This document shows positions 1 through 6,411 of a DNA stretch of 26,248 nt, in pieces. Origin of the DNA: an uncultured Methanobrevibacter sp. (GTDB taxonomy: Archaea; Methanobacteriota; Methanobacteria; Methanobacteriales; Methanobacteriaceae); contig NZ_OMWD01000029.1 in assembly GCF_900314695.1 (NCBI RefSeq), forward strand, positions 1 to 26,248. Reading direction: 5' to 3'. Made by a program: the position numbers and the translations under genes. Each line of letters starts with the position of its first letter. The stretch's first letter is position 1. A model generated the notes under the pieces. It saw only the letters and a list, made by a program, of their open reading frames with translations. It searched no databases and was not told the origin of the DNA.

Positions 1-20
1 GAGGATTAAAATATTTAAAG

Positions 21-25
21 TTTAC
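21..25. repeat. Left target-site duplication (TTTAC)
   Basis: TTTAC directly precedes the left inverted repeat and recurs directly after the right inverted repeat at 1880-1884. This 5-bp duplication defines the boundaries of the insertion sequence. Confidence 0.8.
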
Positions 26-280
26 GAGTGTTGGCAGAAATTATTGAGTTTTAATAACTGTTCACTTTTTAACTAATTTTTCTATTTTTTTCTAAATTAT
101 GTTCAAGTATAAAATGTAAAAATTTTTTTCAATGATATGTCGCTATTTTTTAAATTAACTTCGCCCTCACCAGTAATTTAGTTCAATAATTTATAATAAT
201 TGTCAATATTTAATTTTAATAATTTTTAACTTATTATTCTTAATAAAAGTTATTAAAATCTATTTATATTAGAAATAACA

Positions 281-289
281 AATATATAA
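281..289 (+). promoter_or_regulatory. Candidate TATA box for the transposase gene
   Basis: AATATATAA lies about 60 bp before the transposase ATG, giving a predicted transcript start near 310. A ribosome binding site (TAGGAG, about 327-332) follows. The promoter lies inside the insertion sequence, so the element carries its own expression signal. Assigned by pattern only. Confidence 0.4.
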
Positions 290-344
290 GTAATTATAAT
301 TAATTCTATAATTATTCAATTGAATATAGGAGTTTCTGATTGAT

Positions 345-1805
345 ATGATTTGGAATAACAATATTTTGAGTGATAAAAGTAGGGAAATTGATGAAATGGA
401 GGAAGAATTTCAACTTATGTACCTTGCATCAACAATCGTTGATGGTACTTTCAATTTCTTTAAAATTGAACGAAAAACTTCCAAAGTGGGAAAACCTTCT
501 TTTAACCTTAAAGATATGATAAAACTAATTTTTTATGGATATATGAATAAAATAACAAGCACTGTGGAATTGGCTTACAATGCAAAGTATAATCATTTGT
601 ATAATTGGATTTCACATGGCATTGAACCAAGTGATAGGACAATACGGGATTACTGTAAGTATTTTCAACCGATTTACCAGTTAATCATGAGTTTTATCTT
701 AATTGTGGCCAATAGGATTGGTTTAACTGATTTTGAACATATTGCAATCGACGGAACAATTAAAGGTGCTTACAATTCGCCTTTCAATATAATTAAAGAA
801 AAAGACATTAGTTTATTAATAAAGCATTATATGGTTGAAGAATTGTCAAAAGAAGAAATAAAAAAGCTTAGAAGAACAGCACGAAAATTTTTAGAGGATA
901 AATCAAAATCGGATGAAGAAAAAGTTGATATTCTTTTTTATTGGCGACATTTGTTGGATTATTCTGGCCAGGTGTCGCTTGCTTTAAACGATTATGATGC
1001 TCGACTCATGAAAACTAAAGATAATGGTCAGAAATATCCTAAATTTTCATTTAACATTCAGTTGGGCACTGATACGAAATCGAAGTTAATATGTGGAGTT
1101 AATGCAGTTCAAAATCCCACGGATCACTATCAAATTCCTGCATTAATGAATCAAATCCTCGTTAATTTACAAATTAAACCCCAAAAAATTAGCGCGGATA
1201 CAATCTATTCAACACTAGCAAATTTGAATTATCTAGATTCATTAGGAGTAACTGCTTTAATTCCAACAAAACAGCAAAATAGAGAGAATTCAGGTAATCT
1301 ACCTGACAATCCATTTGCTATAGATTATTTTGTTTTTGAGGAATATAAAAATGTTTTCATTTGTCCAAATAATGAAGAATTAACCCTTGATGGAGCATAT
1401 CGTGCTCCACAAGAAAAAGGAGGGGGAAATAAAATCAAATTAGTCTATTCAAACTATCAAGCCTGCAAAAATTGCAAATACAAAGGAACCTGCTACACAA
1501 CCAACCACAGAACAATAACAAGATACGTTCACGAAGTTACATACAAAGTAGAACGATTAATGTCCACTAAAGACGGAATAAAAGACTATAAACTACGCTC
1601 AAAGACAGTAGAAGCACACAACGGAACTTTCAAAAGAATTTATCACTACGATTACATTCCCATAATTGGCTTAAAAAGAGTACAGAATCTAATGTTCACA
1701 ATTGTAGCATCCTACAACCTAATAAGACTATTTAATCTCATTAAAGAGAATAAAATGGATTTATATTCAATTATAAGTGCAATACAGTTCATATCACAAA
1801 CTTAA
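345..1805 (+). CDS. IS1182-like DDE transposase (DUF772 N-terminal domain)
   Basis: This 486-residue transposase would cut and paste the surrounding element. Residues about 45-125 resemble the DUF772 helical domain of IS1182/IS5-group transposases (NWISHGIEPSDRTIRDYCKYF). The catalytic triad can be placed at D136 (HIAIDGT), D285 (KISADTIYS) and E423 (RSKTVEAHNGTFKR). A cysteine cluster (C340, then C374, C377 and C383 in CKNCKYKGTC) precedes the last acidic residue, as in many IS1182 transposases, and may bind zinc. No stop or frameshift is present, so the enzyme looks functional. The ATG at 345 has TAGGAG about 12 bases upstream. The reading frame lies wholly between the inverted repeats. Confidence 0.92.
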   Translation: MIWNNNILSDKSREIDEMEEEFQLMYLASTIVDGTFNFFKIERKTSKVGKPSFNLKDMIKLIFYGYMNKITSTVELAYNAKYNHLYNWISHGIEPSDRTIRDYCKYFQPIYQLIMSFILIVANRIGLTDFEHIAIDGTIKGAYNSPFNIIKEKDISLLIKHYMVEELSKEEIKKLRRTARKFLEDKSKSDEEKVDILFYWRHLLDYSGQVSLALNDYDARLMKTKDNGQKYPKFSFNIQLGTDTKSKLICGVNAVQNPTDHYQIPALMNQILVNLQIKPQKISADTIYSTLANLNYLDSLGVTALIPTKQQNRENSGNLPDNPFAIDYFVFEEYKNVFICPNNEELTLDGAYRAPQEKGGGNKIKLVYSNYQACKNCKYKGTCYTTNHRTITRYVHEVTYKVERLMSTKDGIKDYKLRSKTVEAHNGTFKRIYHYDYIPIIGLKRVQNLMFTIVASYNLIRLFNLIKENKMDLYSIISAIQFISQT

Positions 1806-1879
1806 AAAAACCAGGTTATCAAAATCAAAAAAAGGAGAAATTAAAAATGTTCAAAATTAAATAATTTCTGCCAACACTC

Positions 1880-1884
1880 TTTAC
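1880..1884. repeat. Right target-site duplication (TTTAC)
   Basis: This is the partner of the TTTAC at 21-25. It lies a few bases before the A-run that forms the U-tract of the frhB terminator, so the element landed just past the end of the hydrogenase transcription unit. Confidence 0.8.
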
Positions 1885-1931
1885 TATAAAAAAAAAAGAA
1901 AAAAAGAAAGAAGTGGAATTAGTATTCCACT
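1885..1931 (-). terminator. frh operon terminator hairpin plus U-tract
   Basis: AGTGGAAT (1912-1919) and ATTCCACT (1924-1931) form a perfect 8-bp stem with a 4-base loop. The frhB stop codon (1919-1921) lies inside it. On the minus strand a T-rich tract follows at once (complement of 1888-1910). Archaeal termination mainly needs the U-tract; here a stem is present as well. Confidence 0.75.
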
Positions 1932-2770
1932 GGGAGTGGTAATCCCATTTTAGCTCTTCTTTCACGTTCTTTACCGTTTTTGTCTTTTTTACCTTTAGCT
2001 AATTTTTCAAGTAAAGGAAGACCTGGTTTTACTTCGTCCATTGGTTTTGTTTCGATTAAACCAGCGTCAACAGCTGCTTTAAATACGGTTTCACCATCAC
2101 CAGTTCTTGTTAAAACAGTAGACCATCCGTCAGGAGATCCAACAGAACCGGTTGATACGTCAGCCCATTCAGCAACATAGTCCATACAGATGTTACATCC
2201 AGCTTGTTCGTATCCGTGTGTTTCTTTAATAGCTAAACCTGAGTCTTCACCATCTTTGGTTAACCAGAATTTACCTTTACCAATGTCCATTTTAGTTGCA
2301 TCTTGTAAACTGTCAAATCCTAATTTTGCAGTTGCAAAGGTGTCAAGAGAAGCCATTGGGAAGTTTTCCATACAGTAGATACCGATGATTAATTTGATTT
2401 TATCAGCGACAAATCTTGTGAATGGATAAGCTTGTGCTTTTCTTAAACCTTGGGTTTGACAAGGAGTTGATACTACACCAACTTTTTCTAAACCGTATTG
2501 ACGTGTTGCTTCTTTTAATGCAGATAAGGTTGGGGACATTGAGTATTTAGTTCCTGCTGCTGCAATAACTTCATCAGCTGAGGTTACTACAGTAGGAATT
2601 GGTCTCCAATCTTCATCAGGAGTTCCAGCTACAACTGCACCTTCAATGATTCCTTCATCGAGTGCGTAACAGAGTAATGCTGAAACGATTCCTCCATCTT
2701 GGGATACGTCTAAAATTTTGCTATCAGTAGATCTTGCAGATACTGCTTCTTTATAAGTACCTAATACCAT
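1919..2770 (-). CDS. frhB: Coenzyme F420-reducing hydrogenase, beta (F420-binding) subunit
   Basis: FrhB carries FAD and an iron-sulfur centre and hands electrons from the hydrogenase module to coenzyme F420 in the cytoplasm. The product matches the family in length (283 aa) and in its hallmark stretches: the N-terminal GTYKEAVSARS and QDGGIVSALL, CQTQGLRK, the cysteine-containing IGIYCMENFP, and GCNICMDYVAEWADVS. The frame is open from an ATG at 2776, but AGGAGG stands only one base before that codon and seven bases before the in-frame ATG at 2770. FrhB proteins also typically begin MVLGTY, so 2770 is preferred. It is the last gene of frhADGB, starting about 11 bp after frhG, and ends in a hairpin terminator. 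Confidence 0.96.
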   Translation of the reverse strand: MVLGTYKEAVSARSTDSKILDVSQDGGIVSALLCYALDEGIIEGAVVAGTPDEDWRPIPTVVTSADEVIAAAGTKYSMSPTLSALKEATRQYGLEKVGVVSTPCQTQGLRKAQAYPFTRFVADKIKLIIGIYCMENFPMASLDTFATAKLGFDSLQDATKMDIGKGKFWLTKDGEDSGLAIKETHGYEQAGCNICMDYVAEWADVSTGSVGSPDGWSTVLTRTGDGETVFKAAVDAGLIETKPMDEVKPGLPLLEKLAKGKKDKNGKERERRAKMGLPLPVEY

Positions 2771-2781
2771 ATCCATTCCTC

Positions 2782-3624
2782 CTAAAGTCCAGTTTCCTCT
2801 TTAATTCTTTTGATAGGTAACCATGCTCTTGGACACATTGCATAACAAGATCCACATTTAATACATCTGTCTCTATCACAGCTAGGTCTACCTTCAGAAA
2901 AGCCCATAGCTCTTGTTGGACAAGCTAGAGCGCAAGTTCCACATCCAGTACATAATCCGTTACGGATTATATTGGTTAATACATCACAGCCACATCCAGT
3001 GTTGCAAGCAGCTTTATCAATAGCAGGTTGTAAGTATTCCATGTCTCCGTTGCATAATGCTACAACAACTTTTGCAATCATTTCAGGAGCTACAGGACAA
3101 CCAGGAAGTGCACAGTCAACTTTAACTAATTGGCTGATTGGTGCGAATGATTCGTGTTTAGGTTGTGCTTGTTGACCTCCACGTGCGAAGGTTGTGAAAC
3201 AACCGGTCATAGCACAGGAACCGAATGCACAGATTAAACCTGATTTTTCTCTTGCCATTAAAAGTTCTTGGACACTGTGATCATCTTGTAAACAGACTGA
3301 TCCTTCAATTAAACATAAGTCCATTTCAGGCATTTCTTCAGCGAAAGTACCGTGAACCCATTTGTCTACTAAAGTTTGTCCGTATACGATATCAACCATG
3401 TCAGTTAAAACTGTAGATAAAATGTCATAGTTTTCAGTTAAAGACATTGCATCTCCAGTACAACCACTTAAGTGTATGTAACCAATACGTGGTTTTGCTG
3501 AAGCAGCTTTTGGTTCTTCTGCAGGTGCTTTTGTTTCAACAGGAGCAGCTTCAACTTTTTTCTCTGCTTTTGGTGCTTTTGCTTCTTCAGCACCACCGAA
3601 AGCTTTTTTCAATTTATCAAACAT
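2782..3624 (-). CDS. frhG: Coenzyme F420-reducing hydrogenase, gamma (small, Fe-S) subunit
   Basis: FrhG is the electron-relay small subunit linking the [NiFe] site in FrhA to FrhB. Cysteines for the proximal cluster appear at C55 (SGCTGD), C137/C142 (GSCAMTGC) and C171/C176 (DCALPGC). Two ferredoxin-like [4Fe-4S] motifs close the protein: C225-C228-C231-C235 and C254-C257-C260-C264. Residues about 11-44 are a low-complexity Ala/Lys/Glu/Pro segment before the conserved IGYIHLSGC start of the domain, probably a flexible extension. The ATG overlaps the frhD stop by one base (TAATG), with CGGGG upstream as ribosome binding site, so translation is likely coupled. 280 aa. Confidence 0.96.
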   Translation of the reverse strand: MFDKLKKAFGGAEEAKAPKAEKKVEAAPVETKAPAEEPKAASAKPRIGYIHLSGCTGDAMSLTENYDILSTVLTDMVDIVYGQTLVDKWVHGTFAEEMPEMDLCLIEGSVCLQDDHSVQELLMAREKSGLICAFGSCAMTGCFTTFARGGQQAQPKHESFAPISQLVKVDCALPGCPVAPEMIAKVVVALCNGDMEYLQPAIDKAACNTGCGCDVLTNIIRNGLCTGCGTCALACPTRAMGFSEGRPSCDRDRCIKCGSCYAMCPRAWLPIKRIKEETGL

Positions 3625-4196
3625 TATTTTACCCCGATTTCATTTAAAATAATATCTATAGTCTTTGGAATCGCCTTTTCTACAGGTTCTGTTAAACCCA
3701 TATCCACATCCGGAGTTGGTACTTCAGCAGGTTTGCAGCCAACAATTACAACCTCGCATTTGTTTTGTGAAATTTCACGAAGAGGGTCCTCAACAGTCAT
3801 TCCATGAGGATTATCATATTTCCCTTGTTGCATTACACTTGGATCAAAGACATCCACCGTACCCGGTTCGGCATTGAATTCCACAACATCTATAACAATG
3901 AGTTTTTTCCAGTCATATTCAGAATATAATGGGAAAAAGTTAGTAGGCGCTGCAGTTCCTCCGTCAACGAATTGAACACCATCAGGCAATGTTTTGTTAG
4001 CAACTTTCTCTTCAATTTCCTTTAAAATATCCTTATCAAATTCATTTTCAACGAAGTCTGTAACAGCGGGATCATAATAGTCATTTTTATCATTAAATAA
4101 CTTTTGTAATAAGTTAATGACAATTGGACCGTATCCATCATCTTTAAATAGAACATTCCCGCATCCAATAACAATTATGTCCGAATCATAAGGCAT
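3624..4196 (-). CDS. frhD: F420-reducing hydrogenase maturation protease
   Basis: FrhD removes the C-terminal peptide of the FrhA precursor after nickel insertion. The N-terminal IIVIGCGNVLFKDDGYGP matches the nickel-binding motif of the HyaD/HycI-type endopeptidase family, and FVDGGTAA and LIVIDVVEF follow as in that family. Length 190 aa. A strong ribosome binding site (GGGAGG, 8 bases before the ATG) supports the start at 4196. The gene lies between frhA and frhG, the usual frhADGB order, so the protease is made together with its substrate. It is not part of the mature hydrogenase. Confidence 0.93.
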   Translation of the reverse strand: MPYDSDIIVIGCGNVLFKDDGYGPIVINLLQKLFNDKNDYYDPAVTDFVENEFDKDILKEIEEKVANKTLPDGVQFVDGGTAAPTNFFPLYSEYDWKKLIVIDVVEFNAEPGTVDVFDPSVMQQGKYDNPHGMTVEDPLREISQNKCEVVIVGCKPAEVPTPDVDMGLTEPVEKAIPKTIDIILNEIGVK

Positions 4197-4216
4197 TAAT
4201 TAATCCTCCCAAATAC

Positions 4217-5431
4217 TTAGATTCTCACCATTTCATTTTTAAGAATGGATTTGTCTTCATCGTCAACTACCATCACATGAGTTGCACAGGATAAACATGG
4301 ATCGTAAGCTCTGATTACATGTGGACCAAACTCATGGTGGAATCCTTCAGTTGCAGGACCCATTGTTGGAATGTTCCAAGTAGTTGGTACAATTGCTGAG
4401 TAGAATTGGGTTTTACCATCTTTGACTTGAGCCATGTGTACGTCAGTTCCTCTAGGACCTTCTATGACACCAAATCCGAGTTCACCAGTTCCTCTTTTAT
4501 CGTATGATACGTTTGCAGGTGCTGCAGGATCAATTGCATCTAATGCTTCTAAACAAGCATCATAGTTTTTCAACATTTCGTCAGCACGAGCTGCATGTTG
4601 AGCAATTACACCTTTATCTTTAAATCCAGCGAATTTTTCCATTCTTGCTCTTGGACCAGTTTCAACATTAGTACCTTCCCATAATGGAATTACTGAACAT
4701 GCTTTTTTACCAATGTCTGGTTCATCATACCATGCTTCAGGTAATACTTCTGAGAATTTGTCCATATCGAAATCGTTGGTACCGTAAGTTGCATCCATTG
4801 CCATTAATGGTTGGTTAACTACACCTAAATCTTTAGGTAAACCAGCTTCGAGTACGCAGTTTTTAATGAATTCAACGTGTGCTTCAAGTTTTGGTTTTAA
4901 AGCATTCATTCTTTCGATTAATCTTTCTTTGGTGAATGGTGTAATGTTTCTTGCCATTCCTCCAACTCTTACATCGGATGGGTGGATACCTTCACCAGCA
5001 ATCATGTCTACAACATATTGAACATGTTTTCTTACTTCACTTACACTGTTAACTGCATCTGCGAATTTGTCCTCAGGGACAACATCCGGTGCAACTAAGA
5101 AGTGGTGAATTGCTGCACTGTTAATACCGTGTGCTGCTGCGACAGCTTTTCTTAACAATTTTCCTGCTTTAGGAATTTCAATACCTAAAGCCATATCCAT
5201 AGCTTCTGCAGATGCTAAAGTGTGTGGAATTGGACATACTCCACAAATTCTTTGACATAAAACAGGAGCGGTTTCAGGAGCTTTGTTAAGAACCATTTTT
5301 TCTAAACCCCTAACAGGAGTTATACTTAAATACATCCCTTTTGTAACTATCCCTTCATCGTCTACTTCCATGACAAGTTCGGCATGGCCCTCTTGACGAG
5401 TTGTAGGAGATATAACTACTCTATCTTTCAA
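4217..5431 (-). CDS. frhA: Coenzyme F420-reducing hydrogenase, alpha ([NiFe] large) subunit
   Basis: FrhA holds the [NiFe] site that splits H2. Both nickel-ligand motifs are present: RICGVCP near the N-terminus and DPCLSCATH near the C-terminus, all with cysteine. After that His a 19-residue tail (VMVVDDEDKS...) is expected to be removed by FrhD. The frame is open from a GTG at 5440, but that GTG lies inside GAGGTGA (5437-5443), a near-perfect anti-16S sequence. A TTG at 5429-5431 follows five bases later and gives a start (M-KDRVVISPT) that fits FrhA proteins, which begin only a few residues before VISPT. I therefore place the start at TTG 5431, giving 404 aa. First gene of frhADGB. Confidence 0.95.
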   Translation of the reverse strand: MKDRVVISPTTRQEGHAELVMEVDDEGIVTKGMYLSITPVRGLEKMVLNKAPETAPVLCQRICGVCPIPHTLASAEAMDMALGIEIPKAGKLLRKAVAAAHGINSAAIHHFLVAPDVVPEDKFADAVNSVSEVRKHVQYVVDMIAGEGIHPSDVRVGGMARNITPFTKERLIERMNALKPKLEAHVEFIKNCVLEAGLPKDLGVVNQPLMAMDATYGTNDFDMDKFSEVLPEAWYDEPDIGKKACSVIPLWEGTNVETGPRARMEKFAGFKDKGVIAQHAARADEMLKNYDACLEALDAIDPAAPANVSYDKRGTGELGFGVIEGPRGTDVHMAQVKDGKTQFYSAIVPTTWNIPTMGPATEGFHHEFGPHVIRAYDPCLSCATHVMVVDDEDKSILKNEMVRI

Positions 5432-5488
5432 ATTTGTCACCTCAATTTTAAAACTTAGAAACTAACATTAATATTATTTGTTTAATTA

Positions 5489-5500
5489 TTTATATATAGT
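5489..5500 (-). promoter_or_regulatory. Candidate TATA box of the frhADGB operon
   Basis: On the minus strand ACTATATATAAA lies about 60-70 bases upstream of the frhA start, predicting a transcript start near 5465-5470 and a leader of about 35 bases. It is back-to-back with the promoter of the plus-strand gene at 5590. Confidence 0.55.
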
Positions 5501-5521
5501 AATCCTAAAAAAACAGATAGA

Positions 5522-5533
5522 AATATATATAAA
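5522..5533 (+). promoter_or_regulatory. Candidate TATA box of the Ser-rich protein gene
   Basis: AATATATATAAA lies about 60 bases upstream of the TTG start at 5590, predicting transcription from about 5555. Together with the frh TATA box it makes a compact divergent promoter region. Confidence 0.5.
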
Positions 5534-5589
5534 AGATAAAAAACTTAATTATATTATTATCTTTAATATAAGTTATAGGAGGGATAATT

Positions 5590-6123
5590 TTGGAAAAATC
5601 AAATATAATTATTTCAATAATTATTGTGTTATGTATTGCAGCAGCAGTTGCAGCATATGGAATAACAAATAGTGACAATCCAATTTTCTCAGATTTATCC
5701 AGTATGCAGGGTAAAGACACAGGACATGGACTTGGAAACAATTCCTCAATAAACAAAACAAATGGATCTTCTGTAGCAAGCACTGCAGGTAGTGCAAGCA
5801 GTTCAAGTTCCGATTCAGGTTATAGTGATGGTGGATCAAGTTCTGGATCAGACTCAAGTGATTACAGTAGCAGTAGCAGTAGTAGCAGCAGTAGTAGCAG
5901 TGATTATTCCCCAGATAGTAGTTCAAGTTCCAGTTCAGGTACTTCATTATCTTACTCAGATGCTCAAAGTATCGCAGCAGGTGCAGTTTCAGAACCTGGA
6001 TGCTATGCTGGAGGAGGATACTATTCTGATGGATACTGGTATTTCACAGTATATGACCAAGATGGAAATGCTGTAGATTCCATAAGTGTTAGCGATTCAA
6101 CAGGCGCTACTGGAAGAGGTTAA
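5590..6123 (+). CDS. Membrane-anchored Ser-rich protein with PepSY-like C-terminal domain
   Basis: The 177-aa product has one N-terminal membrane segment or signal anchor (about residues 5-25), a long Ser/Gly/Asp-rich linker (about 58-121, including 12 consecutive serines at 93-104) and a small C-terminal domain. That domain (SYSDAQSIAAGAV ... GYWYFTVYDQDGNAVDSISV) has the pattern of a PepSY-like fold: an A-x-x-I-A helix followed by a strand ending in D-x-x-G. The likely topology is an outward-facing domain held off the membrane by a flexible spacer. The start is TTG, supported by AGGAGGG six bases upstream; no ATG fits. No lipobox is seen. The assignment is by pattern, and the biological role is unknown. 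Confidence 0.8.
   Translation: MEKSNIIISIIIVLCIAAAVAAYGITNSDNPIFSDLSSMQGKDTGHGLGNNSSINKTNGSSVASTAGSASSSSSDSGYSDGGSSSGSDSSDYSSSSSSSSSSSSDYSPDSSSSSSSGTSLSYSDAQSIAAGAVSEPGCYAGGGYYSDGYWYFTVYDQDGNAVDSISVSDSTGATGRG
5866..5901 (+). repeat. AGT/AGC trinucleotide run encoding poly-serine
   Basis: Twelve consecutive AGT or AGC codons (serines 93-104) form a simple AGY trinucleotide tract. Further Ser-rich stretches lie on both sides. Such tracts can change length by slippage in whole codons, which would alter only the linker. Confidence 0.85.
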
Positions 6124-6162
6124 ATTTTAACCTTCTTTTTTATTTTTTTAAAATAATAGATA

Positions 6163-6171
6163 AATATATAT
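6163..6171 (+). promoter_or_regulatory. Candidate TATA box for tRNA-Arg(TCT)
   Basis: AATATATAT lies about 40 bases before the mature tRNA 5' end, predicting a start near 6190 and a short 5' leader. It follows the T-rich stretch at 6134-6150 that probably ends the preceding gene. Confidence 0.4.
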
Positions 6172-6207
6172 AATAAGAAAAATAAATTATATAATTGTTG
6201 TAATAGA

Positions 6208-6281
6208 GGGCCCGTAGCCTAGCTGGATAGGGCGTCGGACTTCTAATCCGAAGACCCCGGGTTCAAATCCCGGCGGGTCCG
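6208..6281 (+). tRNA. tRNA-Arg (anticodon TCT)
   Basis: A full cloverleaf can be drawn. The acceptor GGGCCCG (6208-6214) pairs with CGGGTCC (6274-6280, one G-U pair). The anticodon stem TCGGA/TCCGA encloses CTTCTAA with anticodon TCT at 6242-6244. The T arm is CCGGG-TTCAAAT-CCCGG, and the discriminator is G6281. CCA is not encoded. It reads AGA (and AGG by wobble), the major Arg codons in an AT-rich genome. No intron. Confidence 0.97.
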
Positions 6282-6335
6282 CTCTCTTTATTCTTTTTCT
6301 AAAAAAAAATTTTAAAATATTATTTTAATTATTTT

Positions 6336-6409
6336 GGGCTTGTAGCCTAGTCTGGAAGGGCGTAAGACTCCTAATCTTAAGATCGAGGGTTCAAATCCCT
6401 CCAAGTCCG
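6336..6409 (+). tRNA. tRNA-Arg (anticodon CCT)
   Basis: The acceptor GGGCTTG (6336-6342) pairs with CAAGTCC (6402-6408, one G-U pair). The anticodon stem TAAGA/TCTTA encloses CTCCTAA with anticodon CCT at 6370-6372. The T arm is GAGGG-TTCAAAT-CCCTC, and the discriminator is G6409. CCA is not encoded. It decodes AGG. It shares the D-arm GTAGCCTAG with the preceding tRNA-Arg(TCT), so the two may derive from a tandem duplication. A TATA-like TTTTAAAATATTA (about 6309-6322) lies between them, so it may have its own promoter. Confidence 0.97.
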
Positions 6410-6411
6410 CT

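Larger units (their letters stand above)
26..1879 (+). mobile_element. Complete IS1182-like insertion sequence (1854 bp)
   Basis: The element is bounded by perfect 20-bp terminal inverted repeats: 26-45 begins GAGTGTTGGCAG and the reverse complement of 1860-1879 is identical. Pairing continues imperfectly inward for about 8 further bases. The same 5 bp, TTTAC, lies immediately outside both ends (21-25 and 1880-1884), as expected for a target-site duplication. One intact transposase gene fills most of the element. The left non-coding part is long (about 300 bp, 46-344), very AT-rich, and shows only a promoter; the right non-coding part is about 55 bp. Intact ends, matching target duplication and an open transposase frame suggest a recent and possibly still active insertion. 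The family is assigned from the transposase domain order, not from a database match. Confidence 0.9.

Noticed and set aside
1..344. Left non-coding part of the insertion sequence considered as a second small gene or structured RNA
   Set aside because: Extremely AT-rich with frequent stops in all frames; apart from the inverted repeat and a TATA candidate, nothing stands out.
1980..4000. Several plus-strand open frames of 60-70 codons across the frh genes
   Set aside because: They lie antisense to well-supported hydrogenase genes, lack ribosome binding sites and have no recognisable domains; they are shadows of the minus-strand coding.
5860..5945. Repetitive tract considered as a CRISPR array or tandem repeat element
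   Set aside because: It is a simple trinucleotide run in frame with a protein, with no repeat-spacer pattern.
5621..5947. Minus-strand 108-residue frame rich in Tyr, Cys and Asn opposite the Ser-rich gene
   Set aside because: Its odd composition is the antisense reading of the AGY serine repeat; the plus-strand frame has a ribosome binding site, signal anchor and plausible domain.
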